A stretch of DNA of 64,000 bases from Hymenochaete sp. R1 (GCA_019400425.1 JAFREE010000079.1:51834-115833), one strand, 5' to 3'. Counted from the stretch's first letter, positions 23,737-36,842 are shown. A program made the numbers and translations. Notes: generated from the letters alone by a model not told the origin.

Positions 23737-23769
<33 letters not shown>

Positions 23770-26155
23770 ACTCCGCCGTTTCTCGACCGACTGCGCCTCG
23801 ACGCGAGGAGGCGGGTGATCCGCCATCGGCACGTTCGTCGCAAGGAACCTATCGATATCCCGCCTGTTCTCCTGGCACTCTGGGCTCCGTTCCCAATACG
23901 CTACCATATCTTCGACGCTCTTTGGTACCGTGCGCGGATCGAGACCTTCCTGGATCTTTCGCCCTAGCTCGTCCGTGACGGAGACGAGGAAGTCGGAGCT
24001 ACGCACAAACAAAGAGGAAAATAAGAAATGGTGAATCAGGGGGTCGTTAAACGCAGGATGGACAATCTCAAATGCTAGATATCAGATAGACGACCCCACA
24101 TACCTAGTCTGCCGACTATTCTTATCAAACCCCATCCCCTCAAAGTACCCCACAGCCCTCCTCGCACTTCCGAAATAAACAAGTCTCCCTGAATGGATCA
24201 ACGCGACCTTGTCGAAGAGCGCGAAGAGCGACTCGGAGGCCTGGTAGATGGAGACGAGCGAGGTGAGGCCGAGGTAGTCCGTCGCGAGCCGGAGGGCGCG
24301 GACGAACTCGAGGGCGGTGGAGGCGTCCAAACCGCGCGTCGAGCTGTAGGGTAGAACGCGCACCAACGTCAGTACTCCCCCAAAAAAACCGACATAAAAA
24401 AAAAAAAAGGACAGCCAGACGCACTTATCCCAACACCCCATCCTCGCCCTCGTCGCCAACGCCTCCGCAATGCTCACTCTCTTCCTCTCCCCACCCGAGA
24501 CGCCCCGGATCGACGCGTTCCCCACTTTCGTGCCCTTCACGTGTCGGAGTCCGAACACCGTGCAGAGCGTGTCCACCACCTCGGCTTCGTACTCGGCTTT
24601 GCTGATCGGCGGGGGCGTGGTGGACGTTGCGTCGTTGGTGTCGGCGCCGCGTCCATGGCGCCGGTGTTTCGAGTCTTTCTTAGATTCGCGCTCCTGCCCC
24701 TGCCCCTGCCCCGACCCCTGCCTTCCCTTCCCGTTGACCCACTCCGGCCTCGCAGGCCTTCCCTCCCTCCCCGGCATCCTCGTCCGCACAGCAAACCCCA
24801 GCGTCTCCTCGACGCTCATCGTCGGGAAGTGGACGTCATCCTCCTCGACGTAGACGACGTCGCCCCTGTAGTGTTTGTGCAGCTCGAGCGGGGAGAAGGA
24901 GGAGTAGTGTCGATAGCCGGAGATGGAGTGGTATGACGAGGTCTGGTTGGCGAGCGTTTTGAGGAAGGTGGAGCAGCCTGCGCCGGGTCTGCCGAGGACC
25001 ACTGTAAAGAAACAAAACAAACGCCGCAAGAAAGAAAGAGAGATGATTAGAAGAGACGCAAGAGGAAGAAAGGAGGGGAGGGAAGAAGGTAACTTACAAA
25101 CCATCTCCCCAGGGTTGACAACGCCCTCGAACCCCCTCAGAATATCCCTCGTCGCAGGGTGCCTCAAGCTCCTCATAGCCCTCGGCCACGCAAGCGGGTT
25201 CAGTACCGTCGACGCGACGCCTGACAGGATCCCGCCGAGCGAGGGCGAGGAAGAGGATGCGGTGGGGTCGAGCCCTGTGACGGTGAGGTCGCGGAAGACG
25301 ACGCCGAGCTCGCGGTGGATGAGGTTGCGGGCGTCGCAGCTGGTTGGCGGGACATCACGCACGGACGGGAAAGAAAAGTAGAATAGTGTAGCGTGTTTCG
25401 ATTAGCAGAAGAAAGTGGAGAAAAGAGTAATGAAAATAGGAATGGACGTACTGTGTGACAACTTCCTTCAACCGCCTCTCGAAATCCATCTCCTCTTCCA
25501 TCTCTTCGTTCTCCCCTTCCTGCCTCCTCCGCTCCTCACTACTCACAGCCGTCCTCGTACTCCCGCTCCCGCTCCTATCCTCCTCTCCAACACCATCACC
25601 GTCTCCGTCTCCGTTGGTGACACGGACGCTTGGGACTCCATCGTGCCCGTGTCCATGGTGGGGAAAGGTCCCGTGCGATTGGGTCTTGCGCAGTCCGAGA
25701 CCGGTACTCTCAGACTGAGAGTGCTGGGTGAACGTTCGGCGGAGCTCGTGCATTCCCTCTGGGTCGAACTATGTCCATAGCGGGACGAAAAATCGATAGT
25801 CGGGGTACACCAAGGGACCAAAGGAAACATTTAAAAAAGACAAAAAGACGTTAGCGTTTTAGACTTTTCTCTCTCTCTCTTAGACAAAGAAAAAACCCAG
25901 TAGACGTACATGATCCAAAGGCACACTCGCATGCGACGCAACGGAGGGTCTCCTCGCCCTACGTGGTAGCCCCGACGTAGTCGGCGTCGTAGGCCCACCA
26001 ACGTTACCCTCCTCGCTCGCTACGCCATCGCCTTCGAAAACGGGGACGCCGCCCTCTGGTATATCCCCCATGACATGTGTTTGCAAGGGGCCGGCATGGA
26101 TGGAGTGCGTTGAGACGGGAGAAAGAGGGGGACGGTTGGCGTCGTCCGTGTCCAT
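20045..26155 (-). CDS. PDR-type (ABCG) full-size ABC transporter
   Basis: Starts at 26155 ([13 protein letters not shown]) and ends with a separate short exon ([17 protein letters not shown]) at 20045. At least a dozen exons join into a protein of roughly 1450 residues in the (NBD-TMD)x2 order of fungal pleiotropic drug resistance pumps. NBD1 has the asymmetric PDR Walker [17 protein letters not shown] (Cys for the usual Lys), signature [10 protein letters not shown] and [16 protein letters not shown]1 includes [19 protein letters not shown]2 has the canonical Walker [18 protein letters not shown], signature-like [15 protein letters not shown], Walker [17 protein letters not shown] and the H-loop TIHQPS. 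TMD2 and the CDR C-terminal region follow. Function: ATP-driven export of hydrophobic compounds at the plasma membrane. Unusual: a Gly-His repeat in the NBD1-TMD1 linker (about 23740-23780), a second His-rich patch near 25660, and strongly GC-rich coding sequence. Confidence 0.93.
23740..23783 (-). repeat. Gly-His coding repeat in the ABC transporter
   Basis: A tandem CATGCC-type hexamer encodes [14 protein letters not shown] in the linker after NBD1. In-frame length changes are likely at such a repeat. Confidence 0.7.
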
Positions 26156-27591
26156 CGCTTGCTCGTTCGGTGGGTTGCTCTGCCTCTGCCCAGTCTGTCT
26201 AAGTCGTCGAAGTCTAAAAGTCTATACCGCGTACACTTGATCCTCGTTCCTCGATGGGAACGTGGTCGTCTAAAAGTCTATGACCACTGGAAGAGAAGTG
26301 GGAACGAGTGCGTAGGTGTAGGTAAGATAAGAGGGGAGGGGGGAACGGGAAGAAAAAAAGAAAAGCGGTGGACGGAAGGTAAATATAAGGAGAAAAAGGA
26401 TGGCGGGCGGGAGTGTGTGTCTCAGGCATGGGATGAGATATATGCTGAGCAGTAGTGGTGAGTCGGATCGGAAGAAGGATCGGATCCGGGTATGTGGAGG
26501 GTGTCGAGTCGTAGTAGTCATCTCCATCACCCAGCAGCCCAGCACTCGTCCAGGCGGAAACACGTCCGCTTGCAGCAACAGAGATGAAGGGCTTATGATG
26601 AGTGGCAGAGGAGGAGAATGTCCGAGCGGAAAAGCGATAAAGGGAATAAGAGATTAGATCCCATCAATATGACTCATCTCGATTGGTCAGCTCACCTCTC
26701 TGATAAGCAATGTGCGATCGGCCTTTTGTCGAATAATAATAAACAATAAATGAAACTGTTTCCCATTCGTCCGGCCGCACGTCTTTGGCTTTGGTGATCT
26801 TTTGTGATTTGTCTCCAACCAACCCGACACACTCGCGACGACACCCTGCCGAGACTCAAAAAGCCCGTACACGAACACCGCAGCACCGACACGTCATCGC
26901 TCTCGGTCATCGCTCACTCTCCCCATCATCGACGACGACGAGCTTGTCCAACGCCCAATGGCCTCCCTCTTCTTGTTCCTTCATTCACGGCGGTTGTGGC
27001 TGGTTGCTTGAGCTGGCCATTCGCTTCCGAATAGGTTTCGTGGCTTGATCTTCCATCTTGAGCCTTGATGTGATGATGCCGGCGAACAGCAGAGAGAGAA
27101 AAAGGCAGCGACGACGACGGTAAACAAGAAGCGAAAGCAGAAAGAAGGCGAGGGCGTCGATCGCGACATCAGCCTCTTAAAATTCAGATCTAGAAAGAGA
27201 ACTCGAATTTGAATTTCATCATTCGAGATCCCAAGGTCCCGATCCACAGATGAATTTCAAATTCAAAAGTCGTCTCGGAGTGAGTGTCTGCTGCATCTCC
27301 CCACTCTCGAAGTCTCGGCTCGGCGCTCTGAACAACGTAAGCTTCGGGTTCTACGCCTTACGCTGACGCTTATAACTACTTACTTAACCCAAAGTCAGAC
27401 AGGGCGACGCAAGCTCTCCCCATCCCGCCTCTTGTGTTTCTTAAAAGCGACTTGTATGCATAAGGAGCGAATAGCAACGACGACTGCGACGGTGTCGGTG
27501 TCGGTGTCGGTGTTTCCGGCGGGCAGTGAACGATGTATCGAAAAATGTCCTTGACATCGGTATCGGTATCGGCGTCAGCGTCGACATCATT

Positions 27592-28794
27592 ACTAGTACT
27601 AGTACTGACATATGCAATACACGTATCGTATGATATGCACCGACATCGCCATCGCCATCGACGTTTGACGTTCAACGCGTCGACCACGGAACGGAACGAA
27701 TATACGAAAGCACGAAAACGACGGGAATCACTAGTACTATTACTAACTAGTACCATTGTTATTAGCTGCGCAAACGCCTCCGACTGAACATAATCGGCAA
27801 TCCACTTCATATTCACAATCCAATCCGTATCCAATCCATTATCCATATCCGATGAAACGATCCGATATACACTACACCACACCACACTACACTACACTCT
27901 AACACCGATAACCTCAATACAGTACTAGTAACTAGTACCTACCCGTTCGATTTCGATTTCGATTTCGATTTCGAGGCCACGCTTGCTGGTGCCATCCCTC
28001 GAGGCGGCCAAACTTGAAAAGACTCGGGCCAAAACCAGACTGGTACGTACTCAACTGGTGGCGTGAGTGACTCGGGTTTCGCTCGAGGCTCGAGCCAGCT
28101 GGTGTATCTTTGCTATCCTACCCTATCCGGTCCCAGTCCCAGTCTGTTTAGATCCAGTCATGGCCAAGTGAGACACTGGCACTGACACTGACATGCACCC
28201 CTCGTAACTTAAACTTACCTACGTCGCATCCACCTCCGACCGATCCCAGATCCTAGACCCTCTACACTCAAGAAATAAAATTCCAAGTCTCACCTCTTTA
28301 CTCATCCACTCATTCACTCGTTCACTCATCCACTCGTTCGCTCATAACTGTTTAGCTCACCTGTACACCACACACCATACTCCCAACACATCAACACAAT
28401 ACCATTCCCATCCCATCCCTTCCCAATTCGAACTCATACACAGCCAGTCAGCCTTTTGCTGAGGCTTGCTGAGGCTGAGGGACAAGCCAATATCAACAAC
28501 TACCAACTATTAACTTTCATCTACCAACTACCAACTCAAAAGTAGTCTCCTTCGCAAACCAGTGCCGATGTCGGTGTCACATCCAAGTCAGCCGCACCAT
28601 ATACACCGAAACTATCTGGCAGTACTATCTAGCAGTGTACATCGTCAGTACTAGTGTTACGCACTGGCATGGGTATTAATATTAATACATGTATTAATAT
28701 TCCAACACCGTGACCCAGCACCCAGCAACGACGCGCGCTCTACTGTACCCCAACCCCGAATCTTATCTTTATCTTAATAACCTACAGTACTAGT
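27592..28794. promoter_or_regulatory. Cluster of eight ACTAGT palindromes
   Basis: ACTAGT occurs at 27592, 27598, 27730, 27746, 27924, 27931, 28650 and 28789, usually flanked as AGTACTAGT and often in close pairs. A 6-mer is expected about 0.3 times in 1.2 kb. It could be transcription-factor binding sites or just a byproduct of simple-repeat drift. Confidence 0.35.
27947..27976. repeat. Microsatellite (TTTCGA)n
   Basis: Five or so uninterrupted units of a TCGATT-type hexamer in non-coding DNA. Confidence 0.8.
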
Positions 28795-29493
28795 GGTAGA
28801 CTGCATCCTAGGATCGTTGTCTCTTCTTTTTAAGACGTAGACCTAGAGTGAACGACATGCAAGGGCTTGGGCAAGGGAAAAGGCCGGGGACTCGTACTGG
28901 ACCGTAGAAAGGGGTTCATTATACGCATGTGCATGTATTTTGTATTTTGTATTTTATACGAAGGAGACGCCGATGATACATGTCAACCACTAGATGCGGT
29001 ACGTTGCGTGTCGGACACGACGGCTGGATTACTTCTCGCTTTTTCTTGTTTGGTATTGCTGCTCATGAATCCCTGAATCTGATTCTGTATTTCGTGTTTT
29101 ATACCTGTATTTATGGGTGTATCTCTATAAGACAAGGGGGGACATGACGACGCGACGCGACGCGATGAACAAAAGAACGTACGCACATACACATGTACAT
29201 AAGCACACTATCACGAACACGAAATCGAAAACAAGAGAAGAGAAGAAAAAATGCATAGCGATAGGGAAGGAGAAAGGGTTTTAAGAGATCTATATGAGAT
29301 GGAATGGAACGGAAATGCGGGGTGTGGGTTGTATATGCAGAGCGGGAGGGGGGCGGAAGTATGCGTTTTGGAGACGAGAGGGGAGAAAGCAGAGAGCCAA
29401 AGGTAAAAAAAAGTCCTGGATAACTAAGAAGGAGAGAGAGAAAGAAAAAAGACATCGAGTAAATCACCATTCCAACACGCACTCTCAAGAAGA

Positions 29494-31300
29494 TCAAAAC
29501 ACCCCAACCCCAGCATCCCCAATCTCGACCCTCCTAAACCTCCTCACGAACTCCATCTGGTCCCCCGTCTCCGGACTCGTCGGGAACCGATTCCGCTTCT
29601 CCACCCCCTCCCAATGGCCCGCCACCTCCCTCAACGCCGCCTCCCCGTCGCGCACCCGCCCGCTCTGCACGAGCCAGCAGCCCACGACGAGGCCCGTGCG
29701 TCCGATCCCGCCTCGGCAGTGCACGGCGGCGATGGTGTGGGTGGATTCGCAGTAGGAGAGGAGGGAGAAGATGCGGAGGAGGAGTGGGGAGGTGGGGTGT
29801 GGTGGAGTTGGGGATTTGGTTGAGGTTGTGGTCGAGGATGAGGTGGGGCTGGAGGGCGTGCAAGGGGAGGGTGGGCAGGTGCGGTCTGGGATGGGGAAGC
29901 GGTGGTAGGTTATGGCGGAGGATTCGGAGGCGGGGAGACCGCACGACGTGGCGCGCAGCGGTAAGAGTTGAGAATATGAAAGAAGCTCGTCCTGTTCGGT
30001 GAGGTCGATGAAGCTGTAGAAAAATGAAGGCGTTAGCGGAGGGCAATGATGTCATCGACGTTGACCGAAAATAACGGAAAAGAAAGCGGGACGCTCATTG
30101 GCGCAAAAGCACGTCACGCGAGCTCGTCCAATCAAAAGCAATTCAATGCCTAATTCAGTCCCGTTCCGCTCTCCGATATCCCCAACCCCCAAACTCGCGA
30201 TCTGGACTCTACTCGTGACATCAAGCCCGTGGAAGTTGGGGGTTGAGGGAGAAGTCGATCTAAATTGTACACGGGGCTTTCACAACGAGGCTGGCAGTAC
30301 CAAGCTGGTGTGTACTCGTGTAACGCAGACGCGCGTGCGTCCAGCCTACCGACACCTCAAAGTTCGCCCACAAAACCCATACCGGTAGAACACAAAAACA
30401 CACACACAAAAGATATCGGGACACTCACCATCTAACGCCCGCAGCTAACAACGCGTCTAACTTCGGCTTCGACATGGTAGGCGCCCACGGGTACTCGCAC
30501 GCAATCAAGTAGTCCGTCGCCCAGTACGAGTTCGGAATCGGCCGTCGGCGCGTGCACAAATGCTTCTGCATCTGCCTTCCAGGCTTGAGTGAGTTCGAAG
30601 ATTGGGATTGGGATGGTGATGGAGACGGAGAGGAAGTGAGAGGTGGGGAGGGCGTGTGAGAGCCGTATGAGGGTGGCGGGTTTGTATGTGTAGGGAGGGG
30701 CGTCGAGAGGGGACGGGGTAAGGGAGCACTGAAGGCTGCGATCGGTGCGAGGAGGTGTGAGTGTCCTGTCGCAAGGCCAGGTCGAGGTCGAGCAGGTTCG
30801 GTGTCTCCTCCTGTATTTGTTATTGGCTTTATGGGCATACCGGAGTTTGAGAGTGATGGGACTTGAATTTGAATGGCCACCGGAGACATGGTGGGCGTGG
30901 TGCTCGTGAGCAACGGGTCTGGCGTTGATGCAGGTACGGTCACAGATCTCTTGATGTTATGTCGAGCGACTGGTCTTTCGTTCCGGCTCAAGGTCTTGTC
31001 GGCGTTCGATGAGGTCGAAGTATTCTGGGAGAAAGAAGGTAAAGATAAGGCAGGTGATGTCAGCGCGTCTGTCCTCCTTTTAACTCTGCGATTTGAAAGA
31101 GAAGAGGAAACAAAGAAAGTAGAGGGTTTGGGAGTGATGTGAACGTGGGTGTATACGGGCGGTGAGGGATCCCGAGCTGGGGTTGGGGCTGGCGCGGCTT
31201 TATACCCCAGTGCCAGAGCCAAAGATGACGACGACGAACGGGATCGGGCCACAACGACAGTAGCAGCCAAGCCTGCACCCATAGACGAAGACATGGGCAT
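29494..31300 (-). CDS. Dual-specificity-type protein phosphatase
   Basis: Two exons, 30429-31300 and 29494-30013, encode 463 residues. The N-terminal 230 residues are Ser/Pro/Thr-rich and probably disordered. The catalytic part starts at NSYWATDYLIACEYPWAP, crosses the splice site as GVR-C-FIDLTEQDEL, and carries the P-loop VHCRGGIGRTGLVVG (Cys nucleophile and Arg of the Cys-x5-Arg motif), then a helix with GDGEAALREV-like charge and a closing segment ending GDQMEFVRRF. This is the cysteine-phosphatase fold as in fungal protein-tyrosine/dual-specificity phosphatases; the substrate (protein or lipid) cannot be told. The single intron is about 415 nt, much longer than the 50-60 nt seen in neighbouring genes. 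Confidence 0.82.
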
Positions 31301-33875
31301 TGTCCAGCTGTCTTGTCCGGTCGTCTTAATGTCAAGTTCTCAACGCTGTGCTGCGCTTGACGTTGTGCGTCGAGAAAGCTTTTGTCTTTTGTCGTCTGTG
31401 GGAAGTGGGGTCGAGCTTGGCTTGTGGCGGACAATGCGCGGGTGGTGGATAACGTTGCCAAGGCCAAGAACGATGACAACGTCGAGAGATGACAACGTCG
31501 AGAGACGACGACGCACTCGACGTCAACGACGTTCGGCGAGCCCTCTGAGCTGACTATATGCGGGGAATGGGGGGTGAAACAAAGAAAGGGAAGGAACTTA
31601 CATTAAAAGCGGAGGTGCGGAGAGCAGGACGATGAGAGAGCGAGAACACTCGGAGACGGAATCGGAGAGCCCATTGGATGACATAATACAATCCAATTCC
31701 CAGGCAACCTTTTTTCGTCTTCAGCTCACTCACTCACTCGGCGACGACGACGATAGAATAGACACTCACCTATGACGCTCATCCAACTCGAACTCGTCAG
31801 TAAGGTATGCATACTCATTGTTTACTCTAACTCTGAAGCTGACGAATTGGATAGTAGATATGACTGTATAGCAGGTGTTGAGGGAGGGGTCGATTACATC
31901 TCCCCTCCACCATCGTTTATATATTGCTCAATTCCAATATCCATTGATTTTCACCAACCAACACCCTCGCACTTCCATCGTGCTCATCATGCTCGTCATG
32001 CTCGTCACGCTCACTACACGCTGGCATCTCATGTACAGTGCATAAATCACGCACAGCGCCTCTCCTTAAAGTTCCCATTGATTCTCCGATTCTCCGACTC
32101 GAGGCTTGGGTTCGTATCGCATCACCATCTCTTTTTTCAAATGTTCGATTATCGTGAGTCGAGACCGAACGTACAGCATGATTCTCTTCTTGTTATCGAT
32201 ATGATGACGATAATGCCTGTCTGGCCTATACCTCGCGTCCTTTCAGACTCATTACTCACTGCTAGCACGCGTCTCAAAGGATGAAAACTGCATGGCCAGC
32301 GTTGGAGAGACTCAAACTCAACGCCCACCATTCAATCTCGGATCTCGTTCTCCCTCCCACTCTGCAAAGAATACCCCTTAATTGAACTCAGAAGTCAAAG
32401 AAATGAATGTCTTGGCCTCGACTTACCCTTCCCTTCTATCCCTTTCTGTGCTTATCCCACGCACGTTCCCATCCTATCTCATTTCACTTTCTTCGTCTTG
32501 GCTTCCCCGAATTGGCCTGATCATGCAACGCACGGCACTTCTCGTCAGATTCATATGGAAGATGCACAACCAGCTTGCGCTTGCAGTATACGTACTGACT
32601 TTCGAATTTCTAGCTCGAAAGTATCTAATTTCGGATACTCGGACTCTCACTCCGGAAAACAAAATTCTGGAGTAGGTTGGAAGTTAAGTCCTCTTCAAAG
32701 GAAAAGGCCGAGGCACTCCGACAGAGCGGTGAGTTCCGCCGGTTCTATTAACGTTTCCATCCTCCTTACACACACCTATCGTAGATTCTCAAACCCTCTC
32801 GTCTCAAACCGGAGAGAGAATGGAATGGAAAACGGAACGACCTCCGCCTTATTGCCCGATTCCCATGCGTACATGTACCTCGGATCGTATCGCGAGGTAG
32901 TGATAACCCTCAGCCCACGTCACGTTCAAAGAGGAACGAAATAGACGTCAGTCCTGAACCTTCCGAGTCGCTCTATGGATGAACGTTCATCATTGCACCT
33001 TCTCTTCAACTTCTCGGATCTGAAGCAATTATTAATAATGCGATTCTTTTTTTAGACCCGAGTTTGAGACTCAAAGTCAAAAATGAAAGGTTTCTTCCAC
33101 GTTCGTGTCCGTCCTCTTTGATCGTCACCCTACCGTAGCCTCACGATGCCCCGGTGGCGTCGCTTGTGATTTCTGATCTTTACTCACGATCTCAGCCGTT
33201 TCCTGAGCTCGTATTTCGCAGGACATCGTATTAGGCATCACAGACTCATTGCGCGTCGGGATTCGAGATGTTGTGAGCAAAGGGATTAAATCTTACTTAC
33301 AACTGATCTAACACGTATCCTTTTTCAGCCCAGTGTTGAGTATCACACAAAAATTGCACGAACGTCGGGTGTCCGGGTTTTAGGGTCAGAGTTCCACTGT
33401 CTGATGCGAAAGGTAAGTAGACGTCGTTCTTTAAATCAGCTACTGATGATACTGTTAGATTTCATTCGTATAGGTGGAACGGATGTTGTGTTTACGATCT
33501 ATTCATCAGACTCAAGACCGCTTTCGGCATCCATCCAAAACACTACACAAAGTACGAACATTTTCCCTAATAACGAGACACCAAGCCCGTAAACCAAACG
33601 GTAAAGACAAGATATTCAAAGAATCCATCGGTGCGCGAATAAATTATTGCTGATAATCGTGATGCTATGATTTACTTGTACAGGGTCATGATCTACACAA
33701 CATCAACTACGTCTAGACGGGAGGTGGAGAGCTTGCACGGCAAGCGAGGCAGAGAAAAAGGAATGAATCATGCACAGACACAGACATAAGTTACAGACAA
33801 AGGGAAACGAGAAGGGTGGGCGACTCTATTTTTTATCTCAACATACACTTATCATCTCAGGCTAACGGCCCTCGT
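31301..33875. other. Gene-poor interval
   Basis: About 2.6 kb without a gene I can support. ORFs at 31772-32284, 32382-32675 and 32498-32944 lack domain features and contain short low-complexity runs (for example CTCGTCATG repeats near 31985). The left side is the promoter of the phosphatase gene. Confidence 0.45.
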
Positions 33876-36163
33876 TCAAAACTCCGAAACGACATTCTTC
33901 GATCTCTCGCCCCACACTTTTACTTCCTCCTGCAGCTTCATCACCACATCCCCGGATTCCCTCCTCGTCCGCCCATTCCCTAGTGCCTTCACAATCATCT
34001 CCAAATCCAACTCCTTATCCGCGTCCATCGTTTCTTCTTCTCCTTCTTTCCCCTTTCCTTTTCCTTTATCGTGCCTCTTGGCTTTGGCTTTCGCCTTGAG
34101 CAGGCTCTCGCGCACTTTTTCCGAGACGAAGGTTTCGACGCCGGGTAAGCCCAGGACCTTGGCGTTAAGCTTTTCTTTCCAGAGCGTGTACCGGATGGAC
34201 CTACAAGGATAAGGAGGATAAATTACGAAAGAATCTTACGAAATGGAGTAGATGGACACTGACCATTGTTTAGCTTGGATCGCGGCTTTGCGGAAGGCGA
34301 GTGGGTGGTCGAGGACGCGCTGGAAGGGTTCAGCCGTCTCGTCAAACTCATCTACTTTCTCTTTTCCTTTTTCTTTCCCGTTCTCTTTCTCCTCGCCGTC
34401 GGTGTGACTCCCATCCTCACTACCCTCGAGGGTACCGTCCTCGTCACTTTCGTGCACCTGCTCCTTCATACCCTTCAACAACGAAAGCACATCCCTCTTC
34501 CTTCCGTACCAATACTCGAACTCCCTAGCGCCACGCAATTAAATAAATTCCACTTGCATGATATCACAAAGAAAACTCACCTTTCCCACACCTCCGCCCC
34601 TTCCAAAAACACCCATCCAGGACCCTCGACGAGCTTCACCACATCCTCCCTCAACTCCTTAAACACGCTCAACACATCCTCTCCCCTCAACTTTGCCCGA
34701 TCCCCTTCAACGTCCCCCGTATCCACCACATGCCTCAACGACATCCGGTACTTCCGCCACTCATTCATCAACTTCACCTTCGCCTGGCTCCCCTCCTTCG
34801 CGGCCTCTCGCCTCTGTGACAACTTGAGCCGTAACGAATCGCGCAGGGTTTTATCGCGCGCCTCGGCTGCAGCTTTGAGTTGGACGAGGAGGGGCTCGGT
34901 GGGTGGTGGGTGGGCCCAGTAGCGACGCGCACGGAGGGCTTGGTTGACACGCGCTTTTTGGATCTGGACCATGAGCTCGACGGAGGCGATATGCGTATAA
35001 ACGGGGACGAAGGAGGAAAGGAGGTCGAGGGCGGGTTTGGTGTCGGTGGGGAAGGAGAGGAGGGACGAGTGATCGGAAGGATCTTCGTCTTCGTCGTCGC
35101 CCTCGTCGTCGTCGGCGAGGGAAGAGCCCGAATGGGAGATGAGACTCGACTTCGAGCGTAAAGAGTCCTCGGCGTCCGTAGCATCTCGAGGACCAGACCC
35201 ACTCTCGGAATTCTCGTCCTCACCAGCCTCACTATCATGTTCAGCGTCTATCTCGTCTACTGGCTTCTTAACTTCGGGTTTGACTTCCTGAGGAGGCGGG
35301 CGGGGGAACGGAACAGGCTCGCTATCTAGCAAACAGACTCTCTGATGCTCCATTATGAGACCCAATGTGATGCGCTCGAGTGCCAACAGTTCGACTTCTT
35401 CCGGATCCACTTTTGGTTCGGACGAAACACTTTCATGAGCAGAGGATTCGGCATCGGGTTCAGGCTCTCCATCAGATCCAGAGACGGAATGGGAACGGAG
35501 ATGAGAGCGTGAGGCAGCGCCAGTATCAGCGTCGTTGTCAGATGCTTCAGAATTAGGAAGAGGTCCAGAACGTGAAGGCGTGATATGCCTTTCGCTGTGG
35601 CCTTCAGATCCGTCAGACTCCGAGTCTGAGTATGGCCTAGCCCCAGGACGAGATCCAGCTGATGGAGGTGGCGAGGCATTCGTACGAGCTTCATCATCAG
35701 AGTCTGATTCTGGCTCATGCTCGGGTTCAGAAGACGGCGAACGGGGAGGTGAAGGAGGTGGCGGCGGTGTGGGAGACCTTCTCTTCCTCGTCTCCGTTTC
35801 TCTACGTCCTTTCCTCTCGTCACGACTCCTGAGCTCCCTGTTAGCCTTGTCATCGACCCGTCTCGCGCGTGGTACTGCTCGTTCTTTCTTTTCTAGCTCT
35901 GGCATTACCTCTGGCTCAGAGAGAGGAGCGGCCACGGGCTCCTCATCGCTTTCTGGTTGAGGCGCTGGTTCGGGCTCAGGAGAAGGCTCGCGTCTGCGAG
36001 GACGGGATTTTCTCTCGCGCCTTCGTTCCGGCTCGGGTGCGCGAGGTGGAGGGACTGGCTCGTGTTCAGACTCTTCTCCAGTGGAAGCGTCGAGAGGGGG
36101 GGAGGGAGGCGGAGGTGGGTCTGCCCTCCTGGACGGCTTTTTGACTCGAGGGATGCTGGGCAT
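33876..36163 (-). CDS. Acidic Ser/Pro/Glu-rich hypothetical protein with C-terminal helical region
   Basis: Exon 1 (36163 to about 34580) is followed by two smaller exons (around 34270-34525 and 33876-34200), giving about 710 residues. The first 330 residues are disordered and extremely rich in Pro, Glu, Asp, Ser and Arg, with tracts such as TPPPPPSPPRSP and a basic/acidic checkerboard. The C-terminal half is helical: IASVELMVQIQKARVNQALR, LLVQLKAAAEARDKTLRD, LRLKLSQRREAAKEGSQA, and a final MKLQEEVKVW segment, interrupted by a Lys/Glu-only stretch (KENGKEKGKEKVDEF). No catalytic motif is visible. Composition suggests a nuclear or scaffold protein, but that is inference. Confidence 0.7.
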
Positions 36164-36842
36164 TGTAAGCCTTGAACGTCGTTGCTCGTCAGGAATCGGT
36201 TCTAATGAGACCTGTCAGGGAGAAGAGGTCAAAGGCATGGAATCAGCATTGTCAATTGCCGCCTTGAAGACACGGGTCAAAAAATCTCATACCTCTACTT
36301 GCGAGAAACGGAGGAAGTAGAGAAACAGAGGTTGCTGAAACTATTCGCCACGAATCCCACTCGCCCACTTCCTTGTTATAAGGACCACAGTACACTCGCA
36401 GGCCCGGAAAGAAAACAACGCAAAGGAAACAAGTGGAGGTACGGAAATGCCTGGAAGGGTCGAAACGAAAAGGAGAAACTGCAGCTTGGAAGATGTTTTA
36501 GCGTCTCGAGCTCGTATTGGACGTGGCGTGTGGCGAGCGGCGAAATGCTTCTTGGAGTCGGGGGTCAGTTCTTGCGATCATCCATGGTCGCCACATCTTG
36601 ATGCCTTTGTGAAGATCACGAATGGATTTCAGACCGTTAACTCGAGGTGAGAAAACTGCGTTTGCGCTTCTTTGTCTTAAAGGTGATGGAAGGTATGTTG
36701 ACGTCTCGATGTATGAGCATAACGGGAAAACACAACGGGTCAATACGAACATTCGTAAGATACCACTTCTATCTCATTTCGACCTTTTTTGTTTGCGAAA
36801 CCACGGCAAACATCAAAGCACAGGTCAAGCTAGTTATTGTGC
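36164..36842. other. Intergenic, no gene seen
   Basis: Short ORFs only. Holds the upstream region of the acidic protein gene and the 3' flank of F1-B. Confidence 0.55.

Larger units (their letters stand above)
26156..29493. other. Long gene-free region upstream of the ABC transporter
   Basis: About 3.3 kb without a supported gene. It contains a GT/CGG microsatellite-like stretch near 27490 (GGTGTC units), a hexamer repeat at 27947, a CTCATTCACT-type repeat at about 28290-28347 and a cluster of ACTAGT palindromes (27592-28794). The minus-strand ORF at 27376-27885 is built largely from simple repeats and is not called. It is probably an extended regulatory region. Confidence 0.5.

Noticed and set aside
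27376..27885. A 169-codon minus-strand ORF upstream of the ABC transporter
   Set aside because: Its sequence is dominated by simple repeats (poly Asp-Ala/Asp-Thr and Thr-Pro runs) and palindromes; no protein family pattern.
31772..32284. A 170-codon ORF upstream of the phosphatase gene
   Set aside because: Contains low-complexity His/Ala runs from a CATGCTCGT repeat and no domain; more likely non-coding.
32382..32944. Two overlapping plus-strand ORFs of about 100-150 codons
   Set aside because: Composition is not convincing, no recognisable motif, and overlapping frames give equally long ORFs.
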